The notes under the pieces were generated by a model that had not been told where the DNA came from, did not search any database, and worked only from the letters and a program-made list of their open reading frames with translations. From Pseudobacteriovorax sp. (GTDB lineage Bacteria; Bdellovibrionota_B; Oligoflexia; Oligoflexales; Oligoflexaceae): DNA of 64,000 nucleotides. Positions 7,390 to 16,490 of the stretch are shown in pieces. The stretch spans positions 93,746 through 157,745 of the forward strand of contig JABSRP010000020.1 in the NCBI GenBank assembly GCA_013215145.1. Reading direction: 5' to 3'. Position 1 is the stretch's first letter. Every line of letters starts with the position of its first letter. The position numbers and the translations under genes were made by a program.

Positions 7390-9651
7390 CTAGGCCTTCC
7401 CGAATTCTCGAAGGCGCTTTCCGGTTAGTGCAAATATTGCATTAGCAATTGCGGGAGCGACTGGTGGTACGCCTGGCTCTCCCACCCCACCTGAAGGCTC
7501 CGTAGACGTTACAATATCAACGTGAATTTTGCGTGGTGCCTCAGGCATGCGGAGAATTCCTGCATCATTGAAGTTTGATTGCTCTACGGCTCCATTCTTA
7601 TGGGTAATACCGCCGTGAAAAAGGTGGCTCATTCCCTCGATGACAGAACCTTCCATCTGGGAAACGACACGATCAAGGTTATAAACGATACCGGCATCAA
7701 TGGTGATCCATACTTCGTCCACAATAATTTTGTCTTGTTCTTTTTTTACAGCAGCCGCCACGGCCACATAGCTTAAAAAGCTTCTATGTACCGCAAGACC
7801 ATATCCCCTGGTTTTATCCTTGGCTCTTGACTTCCAATTTGCTTTTGCAGCGACCCGACTGAGAGCCTGCTTTAACCTTTTGCCATTTACAGGGTGTTGT
7901 TCAATGTCTTGTTCGTAGTTATGCATCTCTGTATTCCCCATCTCTTTTGGGGTCAAAACACGATCAGCATAAACAGATAACATGAAATCGAGAGGATCTT
8001 TCTTTTCTTTGCGAGCAATCTCGTCCAGAAAACAGTTGGTAGCAAAACTGTGGAATAGATTGTATACAGCTCTTAGCCAACCGATCCTGACATGAGCCTT
8101 TACTGTTATGGCTTGGGCTTCAAAATTATCTATTCCCATAGCTAAATCAAGTATGCCTTGCTGGAAGTCGCGTGCTTGTGGTGGGACTTCAGACTTATCC
8201 ATAAAAGTCGAGGCAATGGGAGGAAAAGCCGATTTCATCTGCCATGCTTTGAGCATCCCCTTTTTATCGGTTCCCGCTTCAAAAGTCATCAGAGCTACGG
8301 TATTGAGATAGTCATTCTTAATGTCATCTTCCCTAGTGAACTGCACACGGACGGGCTGTCCTGCAGCTTTAGATAAAAATGCTGCCTCTGAACAAAAATC
8401 TCCCTTAGACTTTCGACCAAAACCCCCACCCAATAAGGTGACGTTGACTCGCACACGGTCTTCAGGTAAGCCGGTTGCTCTTGCTACCGCAGAGCGAGCT
8501 GTTTGTGGATTTTGCGTTGAGGCCCATACCTCGCAAAATCCACCATCTTTTTCTGTATAGTTTGCGATGGCAACCGGTGGCTCCATGGACAAGTGAGCGA
8601 GATGAGACACATAGTACTGTGCTGAGTGCTTTTTGTGAGCAGTTCTAAGCGCCTCGGAAGGATTCCCTTTTTTACGATAAGCTGGTCCAGATTTTTTTGA
8701 AGCAGTCTCCATCGATGCTTTGAATGCTTTAGTATTGTAAGAGGCATGTTCTCCAAGGTTCCATTGGATGGCAAGTGCTTCACGTCCCTTCATCGCTGCC
8801 CATGTATTGTCAGCTAGCACGGCAACACCACCCCAGCCTTGAAAACCGTACGGTTGTTTTGGTTCGGGCATTTTTATGATTTTTCTGACACCACCTACTT
8901 TGGTAGGCGCCTTATTATCGAAACTTTTTATTGTTGCACCCATGACTGATGGTCTCTCAATACTTGCAATAAGCATGTTCGGTAGATCGACATCAGCCCC
9001 GTATCTTGCATTTCCAGTAACAAAATCCTTGACGTCAACAAAGGGCATCTTCTTGTGAAAATGGTCGAGATCTGAGTTTTTCCTTAGTTTGACTTTACTC
9101 TGATCTGGTAGGGCTAGTTTGCTTGCGTCAATAACAAGTTTGGCAAATTCGATCTTTTTATTTGTTCCTTTTTGTATGACAAAATGATCTTTGGTATCAC
9201 AGGTTTCTTTTGCGACGTTCCATTTTTGCGCCGCTGTTTGAATCAGCATGTCTCTTGCCATTGCGGCGGATCCACGAATTTTATCGAAGTTTTTCCTGAT
9301 ACTCGTCGAGCCATCCGTATTTTGATCGCCATATTTCTTATCGCCGATTGCCTGAATGATTTTCACTTTGGAAAAATCGGCACCAAGCTCATCCGATAGG
9401 ATAATGGGTAATGTGCTGCGGATACCCTGGCCCATCTCCGATCTGTGACAGTAGATGGAAACTATGCCGTCTTCACCAATGTGAACAAAAACATTAGGTT
9501 TAAAAATGGGATCGACAGCTACAGTGCCACTCGGGGCTGCTTTTGGTGTAGATTGACAGGACAATGTCCCCAAGCACAGCCCTGCTGTTGTTATGCCCGT
9601 TGCCTTAACAAAGTCTCTTCGGCTTATTTTTCTAATTTGATCGATCATCAT
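7390..9651 (-). CDS. iorB: Molybdopterin-binding subunit, isoquinoline 1-oxidoreductase beta type
   Basis: A large xanthine-dehydrogenase-family subunit that binds the molybdenum cofactor and hydroxylates an aldehyde or N-heterocycle. A Tat signal (SRRDFVKATG with a hydrophobic stretch and a following cysteine, LGTLSC) shows export of the folded enzyme. The family glutamate motif GVGEPG lies close to the C-terminus, and the GGGFGRKS block in the middle matches the cofactor-binding domain. It starts at the ATG pair 9651/9648, with AAAGGAT upstream lying inside the end of the preceding gene. The gap to the small iron-sulfur subunit is 3 bases, so they are co-translated. The third (FAD) subunit of xanthine dehydrogenase is absent, as in the IorAB type. 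The exact substrate is unknown. Confidence 0.85.
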   Translation of the reverse strand: MMIDQIRKISRRDFVKATGITTAGLCLGTLSCQSTPKAAPSGTVAVDPIFKPNVFVHIGEDGIVSIYCHRSEMGQGIRSTLPIILSDELGADFSKVKIIQAIGDKKYGDQNTDGSTSIRKNFDKIRGSAAMARDMLIQTAAQKWNVAKETCDTKDHFVIQKGTNKKIEFAKLVIDASKLALPDQSKVKLRKNSDLDHFHKKMPFVDVKDFVTGNARYGADVDLPNMLIASIERPSVMGATIKSFDNKAPTKVGGVRKIIKMPEPKQPYGFQGWGGVAVLADNTWAAMKGREALAIQWNLGEHASYNTKAFKASMETASKKSGPAYRKKGNPSEALRTAHKKHSAQYYVSHLAHLSMEPPVAIANYTEKDGGFCEVWASTQNPQTARSAVARATGLPEDRVRVNVTLLGGGFGRKSKGDFCSEAAFLSKAAGQPVRVQFTREDDIKNDYLNTVALMTFEAGTDKKGMLKAWQMKSAFPPIASTFMDKSEVPPQARDFQQGILDLAMGIDNFEAQAITVKAHVRIGWLRAVYNLFHSFATNCFLDEIARKEKKDPLDFMLSVYADRVLTPKEMGNTEMHNYEQDIEQHPVNGKRLKQALSRVAAKANWKSRAKDKTRGYGLAVHRSFLSYVAVAAAVKKEQDKIIVDEVWITIDAGIVYNLDRVVSQMEGSVIEGMSHLFHGGITHKNGAVEQSNFNDAGILRMPEAPRKIHVDIVTSTEPSGGVGEPGVPPVAPAIANAIFALTGKRLREFGKA

Positions 9652-9654
9652 TGT

Positions 9655-10107
9655 TTATCCTTTCGCCGCGTCTTTGATGGCCTCGCGTACCCTCGTGTAG
9701 GTTCCGCAGCGGCAAATGTTTCCAGCCATGCCTTCGTCAATCTGAGTATCATTTGGCTTTTTGTTTTGGTTCAAAAGTGAGGCAGCATTCATAATTTGGC
9801 CTGGCTGGCAGTAACCACATTGAGGAACATTGTGCTTGATCCAAGATTTTTGGAGTGGGTGATCTCCATTATCCGATAGCCCTTCGATAGTTGTGATACC
9901 TTTACCATTTGCTGCCTCGGATGGTGTGATACACGATCGAATTGCCACGCCATCCAAGTGAACTGTACAGGCACCACATAGGCCTTTGCCGCAGCCGAAT
10001 CTTGTACCCTTTAGATTGGCAACGTCTCTTAGCATCCATAGTATTGGCATGCTTTTGTCGACGTCGAGTGTTCGTTCCTTTTTATTGATCTTAAATTTCA
10101 TTTTCAT
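9655..10107 (-). CDS. iorA: [2Fe-2S] subunit, isoquinoline 1-oxidoreductase alpha type
   Basis: A 150-residue electron-transfer subunit. The plant-type [2Fe-2S] cluster uses C39, C44, C47 and C59 (FGCGKGLCGAC). The second cluster uses C97, C100, C132 and C134 (CGYCQPGQI, CRCGTYTR). Length and motif order equal those of CoxS/IorA. It has no signal of its own and probably travels with the Tat-bearing partner encoded 3 bases downstream. The ATG at 10107 follows GAGGGATTCAC; the frame runs 40 codons further upstream without a ribosome site. Confidence 0.88.
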   Translation of the reverse strand: MKMKFKINKKERTLDVDKSMPILWMLRDVANLKGTRFGCGKGLCGACTVHLDGVAIRSCITPSEAANGKGITTIEGLSDNGDHPLQKSWIKHNVPQCGYCQPGQIMNAASLLNQNKKPNDTQIDEGMAGNICRCGTYTRVREAIKDAAKG

Positions 10108-10371
10108 GTGAATCCCTCTGGTCTGGGTAGTTAGATAGGTGTCGCGGCAGCATGAGGTCTCGTTGGCATTGAGCGCAGTACCTAGGTATACGACATCGTA
10201 AAACAGAAAATCTTCAAAACGATACAATAGGCTTGAAGCTTAAACAATCCAATGCTTATCAATTAGTGGCAGAATTTGGTGAACTTGAATGCCCGAATGA
10301 CGGTTTGTTTGGGTATAGAATCGATACCGGAGCTAAATTCTTGGGTTTAAGATTCACATTAAATGGAAAGT

Positions 10372-10391
10372 CATCGGCCCTAAGGCCGATG
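10372..10391 (-). terminator. Hairpin after the carboxypeptidase gene
   Basis: Perfect arms CATCGGCC (10372-10379) and GGCCGATG (10384-10391) with a 4-base loop, 10 bases past the stop of the minus-strand M14 gene. It sits in the gap ahead of the iorA promoter. The short T-containing tail is weak. Confidence 0.55.
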
Positions 10392-10400
10392 TTTAGTTCT

Positions 10401-12130
10401 TCATTCAATATCGAGGAATATCGCTGATACGGATCCCCAGGTACCGCTTTCGTCTTGAGCTCGGACATATATGGTGTTTCGTCCTGAGCTGAGGCCGTCG
10501 GTAGAAATCGTCGCAACAGCTGACTCATCGACTTCGTTGAAAGCGCCGTCTTTTGGAGTCATTGAGAATTTAACGATGCTTTCCTTCCATGGTGGGGTGT
10601 TCACAGTGTATTCAATGGCTCTGATATTTTGTGTTGGCTCGATCCCATTTCTCTTGGAAAAGCGATCATCGCTAGCAGTGACCTCTAGGTTAGCCGATGA
10701 CCCTCTCGGAATCGAAAGACTCTTGGCATTGTTTTCAAAAGATATATTTGTGATGTCTGGTCCTGAAGGAGTGATGTAAGGTAGCCCCGCTACTTTAGCT
10801 GCATAGATAAGAGCCTGTAGGTTATCAGGTAGAATCTCATTAAGATAGACGCTACAGGATTGGAAAAAGCTAGTGCCTAGTTCAAAGGTGTAGGCAGCCA
10901 CTCCAAGTTCACTATAGCTGACGCTGTCTGTGGTTCCGTCTGTGGGATAAAGTCCGATGGACTGCTGAGGTCGGTACCCGTTAAACTGAGCAAATTTACG
11001 ACCGAGAGTTTGTAAGCCCGCGCCGTTAGGAGCAGGGCTGTTTTTATCACCCCAGGGCCATAAGACTAATTCGCTGAAGCTGTGAATATCGATATGAATC
11101 CCCGAAGTATCACTTGGTGCTGCGTCGGTGTCTGCAGGGCCTCGTTTATCGGCAAAGATCGCTCTCACGTAAGACTCCATAGCCTGGGTCTCGGGTTCAG
11201 AACCTGCCGAGGGACCTCGGTACGTGGATGAACACTGATTGCCACTCGATCCCCGACCATTTGTGATATTCCATCGGTCGCTAAAATTACGATTCAGATC
11301 GACCCCCCCCTAGAGCGTGAGATCAAGGCGCAAAAGTTCTCGTTCGCATTTTTCCTCCATGAAAGTCCCGCCTCAGCTCTTTTACGGCCGTCAGGGTTTC
11401 CTTGTAGCAATAGGTGGACCTCATGAAAGTCTAGAATCCAAGTAGCATCTGCATTGGTACCGTAACCGTCCACTAACCATTTGGCAAAGGCGACATTCAA
11501 TGGGGCTGTAGTATATTCTCTGGCGTGTATCGCCGTATTAACAAAAAGGATAGGTTTTTCTTCATTGATGTCTTGATTCGTTAACTTAAGGACCTTAATA
11601 TCGTAGCCGCCTTGTCCGGTAGTCTTGGCCCATGAATCCCCAATGTCGATGAACTCGGCTAATTTGGGTGCTCTCTTCACCATGGCTTCTGCTTCTACGA
11701 AGGTCTCTTCGACGGTTTCATAACAGGGGTAGTTTGGGATTCCTGTAGCCTGATTACTAGGGTACGGAAGTCGCGATTGGCTCGACTTCATGGATTCCTG
11801 GATGGATTCAAGGCGCATATTGCGCTTTTTAATGAAGTCATTGGCTACCTCAAACTTAAATCCAAAAACCTCTAAGTCGGCCTTTTCCTTTTCCGTAAGT
11901 TCGAAAATCATATATCCATCTTTGAAATTGATCTCCTCTAATTGGTTGCCAAAGGAAATCGTAGCCTTTCGTGCAAGATCCTCGCTCGGGATCTTAGTCT
12001 TGTAGATGTTTGTAATCGATTTTTCGCTTTCGATAAGATCGAGAGTCTTCTGAAGGCTGTTATCAGCACTGAGAGAAAACGTAAATCCCCATATTCCAAA
12101 AATAGCCGCACAATACTTCGCTATACGCAT
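10401..12130 (-). pseudogene. M14 zinc carboxypeptidase, frameshifted at a G8 tract
   Basis: One gene read in two frames. The 5' part (from ATG 12130, ribosome site GGAGACTTACTC) has a signal peptide, a propeptide and the zinc-binding HxxE in AIHAREYTTAP. It runs to LSWRKNANENFC and then goes out of frame at eight consecutive G on the coding strand (11303-11310). The 3' part carries the third zinc histidine (HIDIHSFSE), the catalytic glutamate (YTFELGTS) and a C-terminal beta domain. Six or nine G would restore the expected R-G-V-D-L-N-R-N-F family block. All catalytic residues are otherwise kept. It may be a recent mutation, a phase-variable switch or a sequencing error. Confidence 0.8.
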
Positions 12131-12507
12131 GAGTAAGTCTCCAAAATAATCCCATTGGATTGATTGAAAGTAATTGAGAGTGGTGAAAACGTTTTCAATG
12201 AAAATTCTGTCAAAAAAGGATAAAGGTACAATTCATTTAAATTGAAGACGATTTGGTAACGAATCAATAGTTAGGATTTTAATCTATTAAATTAGAGGAT
12301 TTCGAGACCGCCTTTTTCGTAAGCTCCATTCAAAGAATCTATTGTAAGATAAATAAATTGTGTCTTTCCTTGTGGGTTTTCGGGAAATTATAAAAATATA
12401 TTTTGCAAGGAGTTGAAAATACATGAATGTTGAAAAATATTCATAAAAATAAACCCTTAAACGATCTAGTCGGTTTGTTTTTATTTGCCTCGAATTTATA
12501 CCCTTGT
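12131..12507. other. AT-rich upstream region of the carboxypeptidase gene
   Basis: No gene seen. It contains the promoter side of the minus-strand M14 gene and the palindrome at 12184-12197. The stretch 12330-12470 is very AT-rich. Confidence 0.4.
12184..12197. promoter_or_regulatory. 14-base palindrome, LacI/cre-like operator
   Basis: The perfect palindrome TGAAAACGTTTTCA lies 54-67 bases upstream of the carboxypeptidase start. It fits the central-CG pattern of LacI/GalR-family operators (TGNAANCGNTNNCA). No LacI-family regulator gene is in the window, so the binder is unknown. Confidence 0.4.
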
Positions 12508-13212
12508 TTAGAATTTCCCGTTAGAATTTTTCCACGAATCTTTTGGAGGGACGGTCTCTGTGGTCTCCCAATGCTCGACTATTTTTCCTCCATCGACTCT
12601 GAAAAGATCGTAAAAAGAGCTCTCAACATCGTCGATGGTTCCTTGGTTCGTGGCCAATACAAAGTCTCCCTCTACCAAGACCTTGTGATTCTTAATGTAG
12701 CGATAATTTGTGACTTTCGTTTTCAACTTTTGCACCACACTATGTTCAACGAAACGGGTGTCATCAACGAAGGAGTCCCATGCTGTGAGGTCCCTATGTA
12801 TTGCCACTGTTTTGATGAAGTTTTTGATATGAGATCGATTTGCTTCGCTAAGCTCCTTAGATCGGCTCTCTACAGTGCCGCCGATCATATCTCCCTGCCT
12901 TAACTGGATATTGTCCCAGTGCTCTACAATGAAGTCTCCCTCGAACCTGAAAACCTCAAAACCGATTCTTATGTTTGCAAAATCATAGATGGTATGTCCG
13001 AAAACGAAATCGCCATCCTCAAAGAGTCGAGCGATGGTGACCTTTGGGTCGGTTTTCGCAAGTCTAGCAAATAGAACAGCTAACCCCTCTACACCCTCTT
13101 CGGTCTGGGGATTGTGCTGAATGTACTTTGATTCGTTAACCACCTTAATGGCTTCGGGCTCACCGGTTTCAATGGCTTTCAACAGGTTATATACTTTTTG
13201 CTTGCGGTTCAC
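12508..13212 (-). CDS. Tandem SnoaL/NTF2-like protein
   Basis: Two NTF2-like cone domains in tandem: residues about 1-105 (with YIQHNPQTEEG and VEHWDNIQ) and about 125-235 (VEHSVV and IVEHWETTE). Each resembles the SnoaL-like polyketide cyclase/limonene-epoxide hydrolase group, small proteins that bind hydrophobic ligands. The substrate is unknown. The start is a GTG at 13212 with AAAGGA six bases upstream; an earlier in-frame GTG at 13227 would overlap that ribosome site. It is divergent from ada. A single-domain relative lies at 18471. Confidence 0.75.
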   Translation of the reverse strand: MNRKQKVYNLLKAIETGEPEAIKVVNESKYIQHNPQTEEGVEGLAVLFARLAKTDPKVTIARLFEDGDFVFGHTIYDFANIRIGFEVFRFEGDFIVEHWDNIQLRQGDMIGGTVESRSKELSEANRSHIKNFIKTVAIHRDLTAWDSFVDDTRFVEHSVVQKLKTKVTNYRYIKNHKVLVEGDFVLATNQGTIDDVESSFYDLFRVDGGKIVEHWETTETVPPKDSWKNSNGKF

Positions 13213-13378
13213 GTATGATCCTTTCACAGTTTCATCGAGCTGATTGTTCTGTATGTATCTAGAAATACTAAAATTTACGTCGTCTTAAGTAGAAATATAG
13301 TTGTTCAGTTTTCGGTAGTCCCGTGGCCTGAAAGTCTGCTAGTTATATCATTAAATTAGGGGAACTGGGGAGGGAAGT

Positions 13379-14425
13379 TTGCAGCTAAGTTTTCAAGAAA
13401 TGTACGATGCTATTGGCACGAAAAACCCAGCATTTGAGGGTATGTTCATAACCGGCGTAAAGTCGACTGGTATTTTTTGTCGCCCATCTTGCAGGGCTCG
13501 CAAGCCACTGGCTAAAAATGTCGAGTTTTTTCGTTCTAGCGAAGAGGCTCTAAAGGCAGGATATCGGCCTTGTAAAATATGTCGGCCTATGGACCACGAC
13601 CCCGATACGCCTCAAGAAATCAGAGATCTCATTAAGCGCCTTCATAACGAGCCTCAGGTCCGCATTAGGGATCAGGATTTAAGGGACTTGCTTTATGATC
13701 CTGTTAGTGTAAGACGCTGGTTTAATAAACATCATAATATGACCTTTCAATGCTACCAAAGATTGATTCGTCTGAATGCTGGATATCGTGAAATAGAAGA
13801 TGGCCAAAGCGTACTCAATACAGCCTTAGATGCAGGATTTGAGTCATTGAGCGGATTTTCGGAAAGATATTCCTCGGTTTTTGGGTCATCACCGCGGTCG
13901 AAGAATAAAAAATCAATCATCCACGTACACAGATTTTCGGGAAAGCTCGGCTCCATGTTTATTGCAGCGACTCAAAAAGGTATCTGCCTACTCGAGTTTA
14001 CAGAGAGAAAAATGCTTGAAACTGAATTCGACGACCTGCGAAAGCGCTGTCATGCTGTACTCATGCCGGGTACGAACGAACATATTGAGCAATTAAAGAA
14101 AGAATTGGAAGAGTATTTTGCTGGTGAGAGAATCTGTTTTCAGGTCAAATTAGATTTAGTTGGTACGGATTTCCAAAAACAAGTCTGGAACTGTTTGTTA
14201 AACATCCCTTACGGAGAAACTATTAGTTACAAACAACAGGCTTTAAGTATGGGGCGGGGTGAGGCCGTAAGAGCTGTTGCTAGAGCTAACGGCATGAACA
14301 AGGTTGCGATAGTTGTCCCCTGCCACAGGGTGATCGGTAGTGACGGAAACCTAACAGGCTATGCCGGTGGCTTACCAAGAAAACGATGGTTGCTCGATCT
14401 GGAAGCTTCAAATACAACTCACTAA
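13379..14425 (+). CDS. ada: Ada: methylphosphotriester/O6-alkylguanine repair protein and regulator
   Basis: A bifunctional alkylation-response protein. The N-terminal zinc domain has C34, C38, C65 and C68 (FCRPSCRA, PCKICRP), the first being the methyl acceptor from phosphotriesters. It is followed by an AraC-like helix-turn-helix region (about 80-170) and a C-terminal methyltransferase with PCHRVIG (acceptor cysteine about 315). All three E. coli Ada modules are present in order and length. The start is a TTG at 13379 behind GGGAGGGAAGT; the next ATG (13400) would cut into the domain. Autoregulation is expected from the family, but I see no clear Ada box. Confidence 0.88.
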   Translation: MQLSFQEMYDAIGTKNPAFEGMFITGVKSTGIFCRPSCRARKPLAKNVEFFRSSEEALKAGYRPCKICRPMDHDPDTPQEIRDLIKRLHNEPQVRIRDQDLRDLLYDPVSVRRWFNKHHNMTFQCYQRLIRLNAGYREIEDGQSVLNTALDAGFESLSGFSERYSSVFGSSPRSKNKKSIIHVHRFSGKLGSMFIAATQKGICLLEFTERKMLETEFDDLRKRCHAVLMPGTNEHIEQLKKELEEYFAGERICFQVKLDLVGTDFQKQVWNCLLNIPYGETISYKQQALSMGRGEAVRAVARANGMNKVAIVVPCHRVIGSDGNLTGYAGGLPRKRWLLDLEASNTTH

Positions 14426-14503
14426 GCAGGCAGTTTATACCATTCCCACTAGATGCAGATTTTGTAAGAATAGCTGTATGATGTCACAACCATGAGGATT
14501 GGT

Positions 14504-15409
14504 ATGAGGTTCTACAGTCTATGTCTCGCGACCTGCTTAACCTTGATAGTATCTTGTAAAACAGCGAAGAACGATTCCCAGTTGAAGGAAAGGGTTGGTG
14601 GTACGGACTCCAATTCTTGGCAGGATGCGCAACTTGTGGAGACGTACCTTGGAGCGGCGCGGGCTATACGTGTCAATGCACGGACCAATATGGCGACGTT
14701 TTATGAGTTGGGGGTGCCTTTGTCGAAGTGGAAGATAGCAACAGGTAGGCCTGGTAAAGGGACGCCGAAAGGAATTTTCGTCATTCATCAGAAGGAAACC
14801 TGTCCTCCCTGGAATAACGGTAGGGGAAAGAGTGCAGGGGCTTGCGCTGCCGATAATCCCTTGGGTAGAAAAGCCCTTTGGTTTCATCAGGGACGGATTT
14901 ATGGGTTGCACGGAGTTAACTTAGCTCCGGATGCGCTAGCGAGTGTGACGAATACGAATCCTCGCGATAGGGATGCAAGTTCGGGGTGTGTACGTAACCA
15001 CCCAGAAAACATCGAATGGCTTTATGCCAACGTTAAGGTAGGAACCCCTGTCGTGGTTGGTCTTTGGGATGACGATCCAGATGTGGGCGACTGTTCGGGC
15101 AATGCAGCCGCCTGTGTCGTTGGCGATAGCCCTAACCATGGCGGTGGTGGTCGACTGCTTCCCGAAAGCCTACCAGCTACTTGCGCAATGAATGTCAGCT
15201 ATGAAAATGGATTGGCTAACATCCGTGCTGAACCCACTCTTACGGCAACAATCGTCGCACAACTCTCCTACTCTCAAAGGGCTATCCTTAACGAAAAGGT
15301 AACGGGCGATGCGGTGTCTGGTCTGAAAGATTGGTTTCAGGTTATGATTCCTGAAGAAGGGGATAAAATGGGTTATCTTCATGCCAGTCTGGTGGACTGT
15401 GCTAGGTAA
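14504..15409 (+). CDS. L,D-transpeptidase lipoprotein with C-terminal SH3 domain
   Basis: A YkuD-type L,D-transpeptidase: the catalytic HG and S-x-G-C-x-R blocks are present (LHGVN, and DASSGCVRN with cysteine about 162). This family makes 3-3 peptidoglycan crosslinks or attaches proteins to the wall. The N-terminus is a lipoprotein signal ending LIVSC, so the enzyme is membrane-anchored on the periplasmic side. The last 80 residues look like a bacterial SH3 domain (ENGLANIRAEPTLTATIVAQL). ATG 14504 is preferred because GAGGATTGGT precedes it; ATG 14492 is four codons earlier. Confidence 0.85.
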   Translation: MRFYSLCLATCLTLIVSCKTAKNDSQLKERVGGTDSNSWQDAQLVETYLGAARAIRVNARTNMATFYELGVPLSKWKIATGRPGKGTPKGIFVIHQKETCPPWNNGRGKSAGACAADNPLGRKALWFHQGRIYGLHGVNLAPDALASVTNTNPRDRDASSGCVRNHPENIEWLYANVKVGTPVVVGLWDDDPDVGDCSGNAAACVVGDSPNHGGGGRLLPESLPATCAMNVSYENGLANIRAEPTLTATIVAQLSYSQRAILNEKVTGDAVSGLKDWFQVMIPEEGDKMGYLHASLVDCAR

Positions 15410-15457
15410 GGCCTCAGCAGTATTTGTTTGACTAGTTGGCCAAATAAAATTTGGACC

Positions 15458-15497
15458 CCCTATTAATCTCTTCAATTAGTAGGGAAAACTAGTTTTC
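15458..15497 (+). terminator. Terminator-like hairpin and palindrome after the transpeptidase gene
   Basis: Arms CCCTATTAAT (15458-15467) and ATTAGTAGGG (15475-15484) pair with one G-T wobble. A perfect 14-base palindrome GAAAACTAGTTTTC (15484-15497) follows directly. A further small stem CCAAAT/ATTTGG is at 15440-15454. Together they probably end the upstream transcript. Confidence 0.4.
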
Positions 15498-15647
15498 TTC
15501 TAAGTATCTGATATCCGAAAAAACAGATGACCAATCGGAAGTTTTTTGCAGGTTACCTAAGGGTAGTCCTTGATTTTTTGCAGTAAAACCTTATGCTGCG
15601 AATCAGGTTCTGAGAGTTAAGATTTTTAATTTTACTAGGATGGCTAT

Positions 15648-15746
15648 ATGCTGATTTGGTTTAGTTTAATGCTAATGATCTCTGCAACTCTATTCACCGC
15701 CCTTTCTTTTGAAGGGACCATGGAAGTCACCAACGTCGACCTATAA
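15648..15746 (+). CDS. Possible 32-residue hydrophobic micropeptide
   Basis: A short frame from ATG 15648 to TAA 15744-15746, behind AGGATGG with 5-base spacing. The peptide is a single hydrophobic segment (MLIWFSLMLMISATLFTAL) followed by a short polar tail ending TNVDL. A terminator-like hairpin begins 9 bases after the stop, so a short independent transcript is plausible. It could equally be a leader of no function or a small RNA; the coding call rests only on start, ribosome site and composition. Confidence 0.4.
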   Translation: MLIWFSLMLMISATLFTALSFEGTMEVTNVDL

Positions 15747-15754
15747 AATTTTGG

Positions 15755-15797
15755 AAAAGGCGAGTAAATACAAGGTTTTAAAATATTCTCGCTTTTT
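15755..15797 (+). terminator. Terminator after the micropeptide
   Basis: Arms AAAAGGCGAG (15755-15764) and CTCGCTTTTT (15788-15797) pair over 10 bases with one G-T wobble. The second arm itself supplies the T-run. Confidence 0.5.
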
Positions 15798-15915
15798 CAA
15801 TACCCATCGGGATCCCCCTCCTTCGCATTTACTTTACTAAATTGATATAACTTATTTGATGTAGGCTTCGACTGAGATCAAATAATTTGGAAAAACCTTC
15901 CATAAAGAGTTCGAT

Positions 15916-16422
15916 ATGAATTGGAAAGAACTGCTGTCAAAAGGAGACCGAAAGGAAGTCGCTAACGGTAGGTTAGCTGCTAAACACCTGTTAGCAGATA
16001 TGTCGTCCAGTGCCGATCTTTTTGATTGTATGCTTCAGCATAGGCAGAGTAGTTCTGTCGTATCTCATGGGTTTTATGCGCTCAAGGAGGCTAGCTCAAA
16101 TAGTGAGGCTATAAGGCGGCTTTCCCTAGAGTTTGGGTTAAGGCATTTGACATGTTTCGAGCAGTGGGAAGCGCGAGAAAATTTTATCCGTATCGCGCTT
16201 ATCAAAATCGATTTCGACTCCGACCTATATGAGATGATTGCTGCTATGGCCAACGATAAAAGTTCTATCGTTCAGGCCTATGCTGCTGAATATCTGATAC
16301 GCTATAATCATCAGTACTTTCCGGGCGGACTGCTTGACTTTATACAAAAATTTGATCGTTTGGATATGAAAGCAGCTGGTAGGGCACGAGTGCGAAAGAT
16401 TAAACGCTCAGTGGGACTGTAG
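15916..16422 (+). CDS. Hypothetical helical protein, HEAT-like
   Basis: A 168-residue soluble protein, almost all predicted helix by composition, with alternating short helices (SDLYEMIAAMANDKSS, IVQAYAAEYLIRY) like HEAT or armadillo repeats. There is no signal peptide or catalytic motif. The C-terminus is basic (RARVRKIKRS). I do not recognise a named family. It stands between an L,D-transpeptidase unit and a convergent hydrolase gene, which says little about function. Confidence 0.6.
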   Translation: MNWKELLSKGDRKEVANGRLAAKHLLADMSSSADLFDCMLQHRQSSSVVSHGFYALKEASSNSEAIRRLSLEFGLRHLTCFEQWEARENFIRIALIKIDFDSDLYEMIAAMANDKSSIVQAYAAEYLIRYNHQYFPGGLLDFIQKFDRLDMKAAGRARVRKIKRSVGL

Positions 16423-16490
16423 GTTTCATCTCGGACTGAGCGCTCACTCTCTTCATTTTTGGTCCAGCCTTTTCAGCATATTTCAAATCC

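Noticed and set aside
8108..8560. Plus-strand frames within the iorB-like gene
   Set aside because: They are shadows of a well-supported molybdenum hydroxylase subunit in the other strand.
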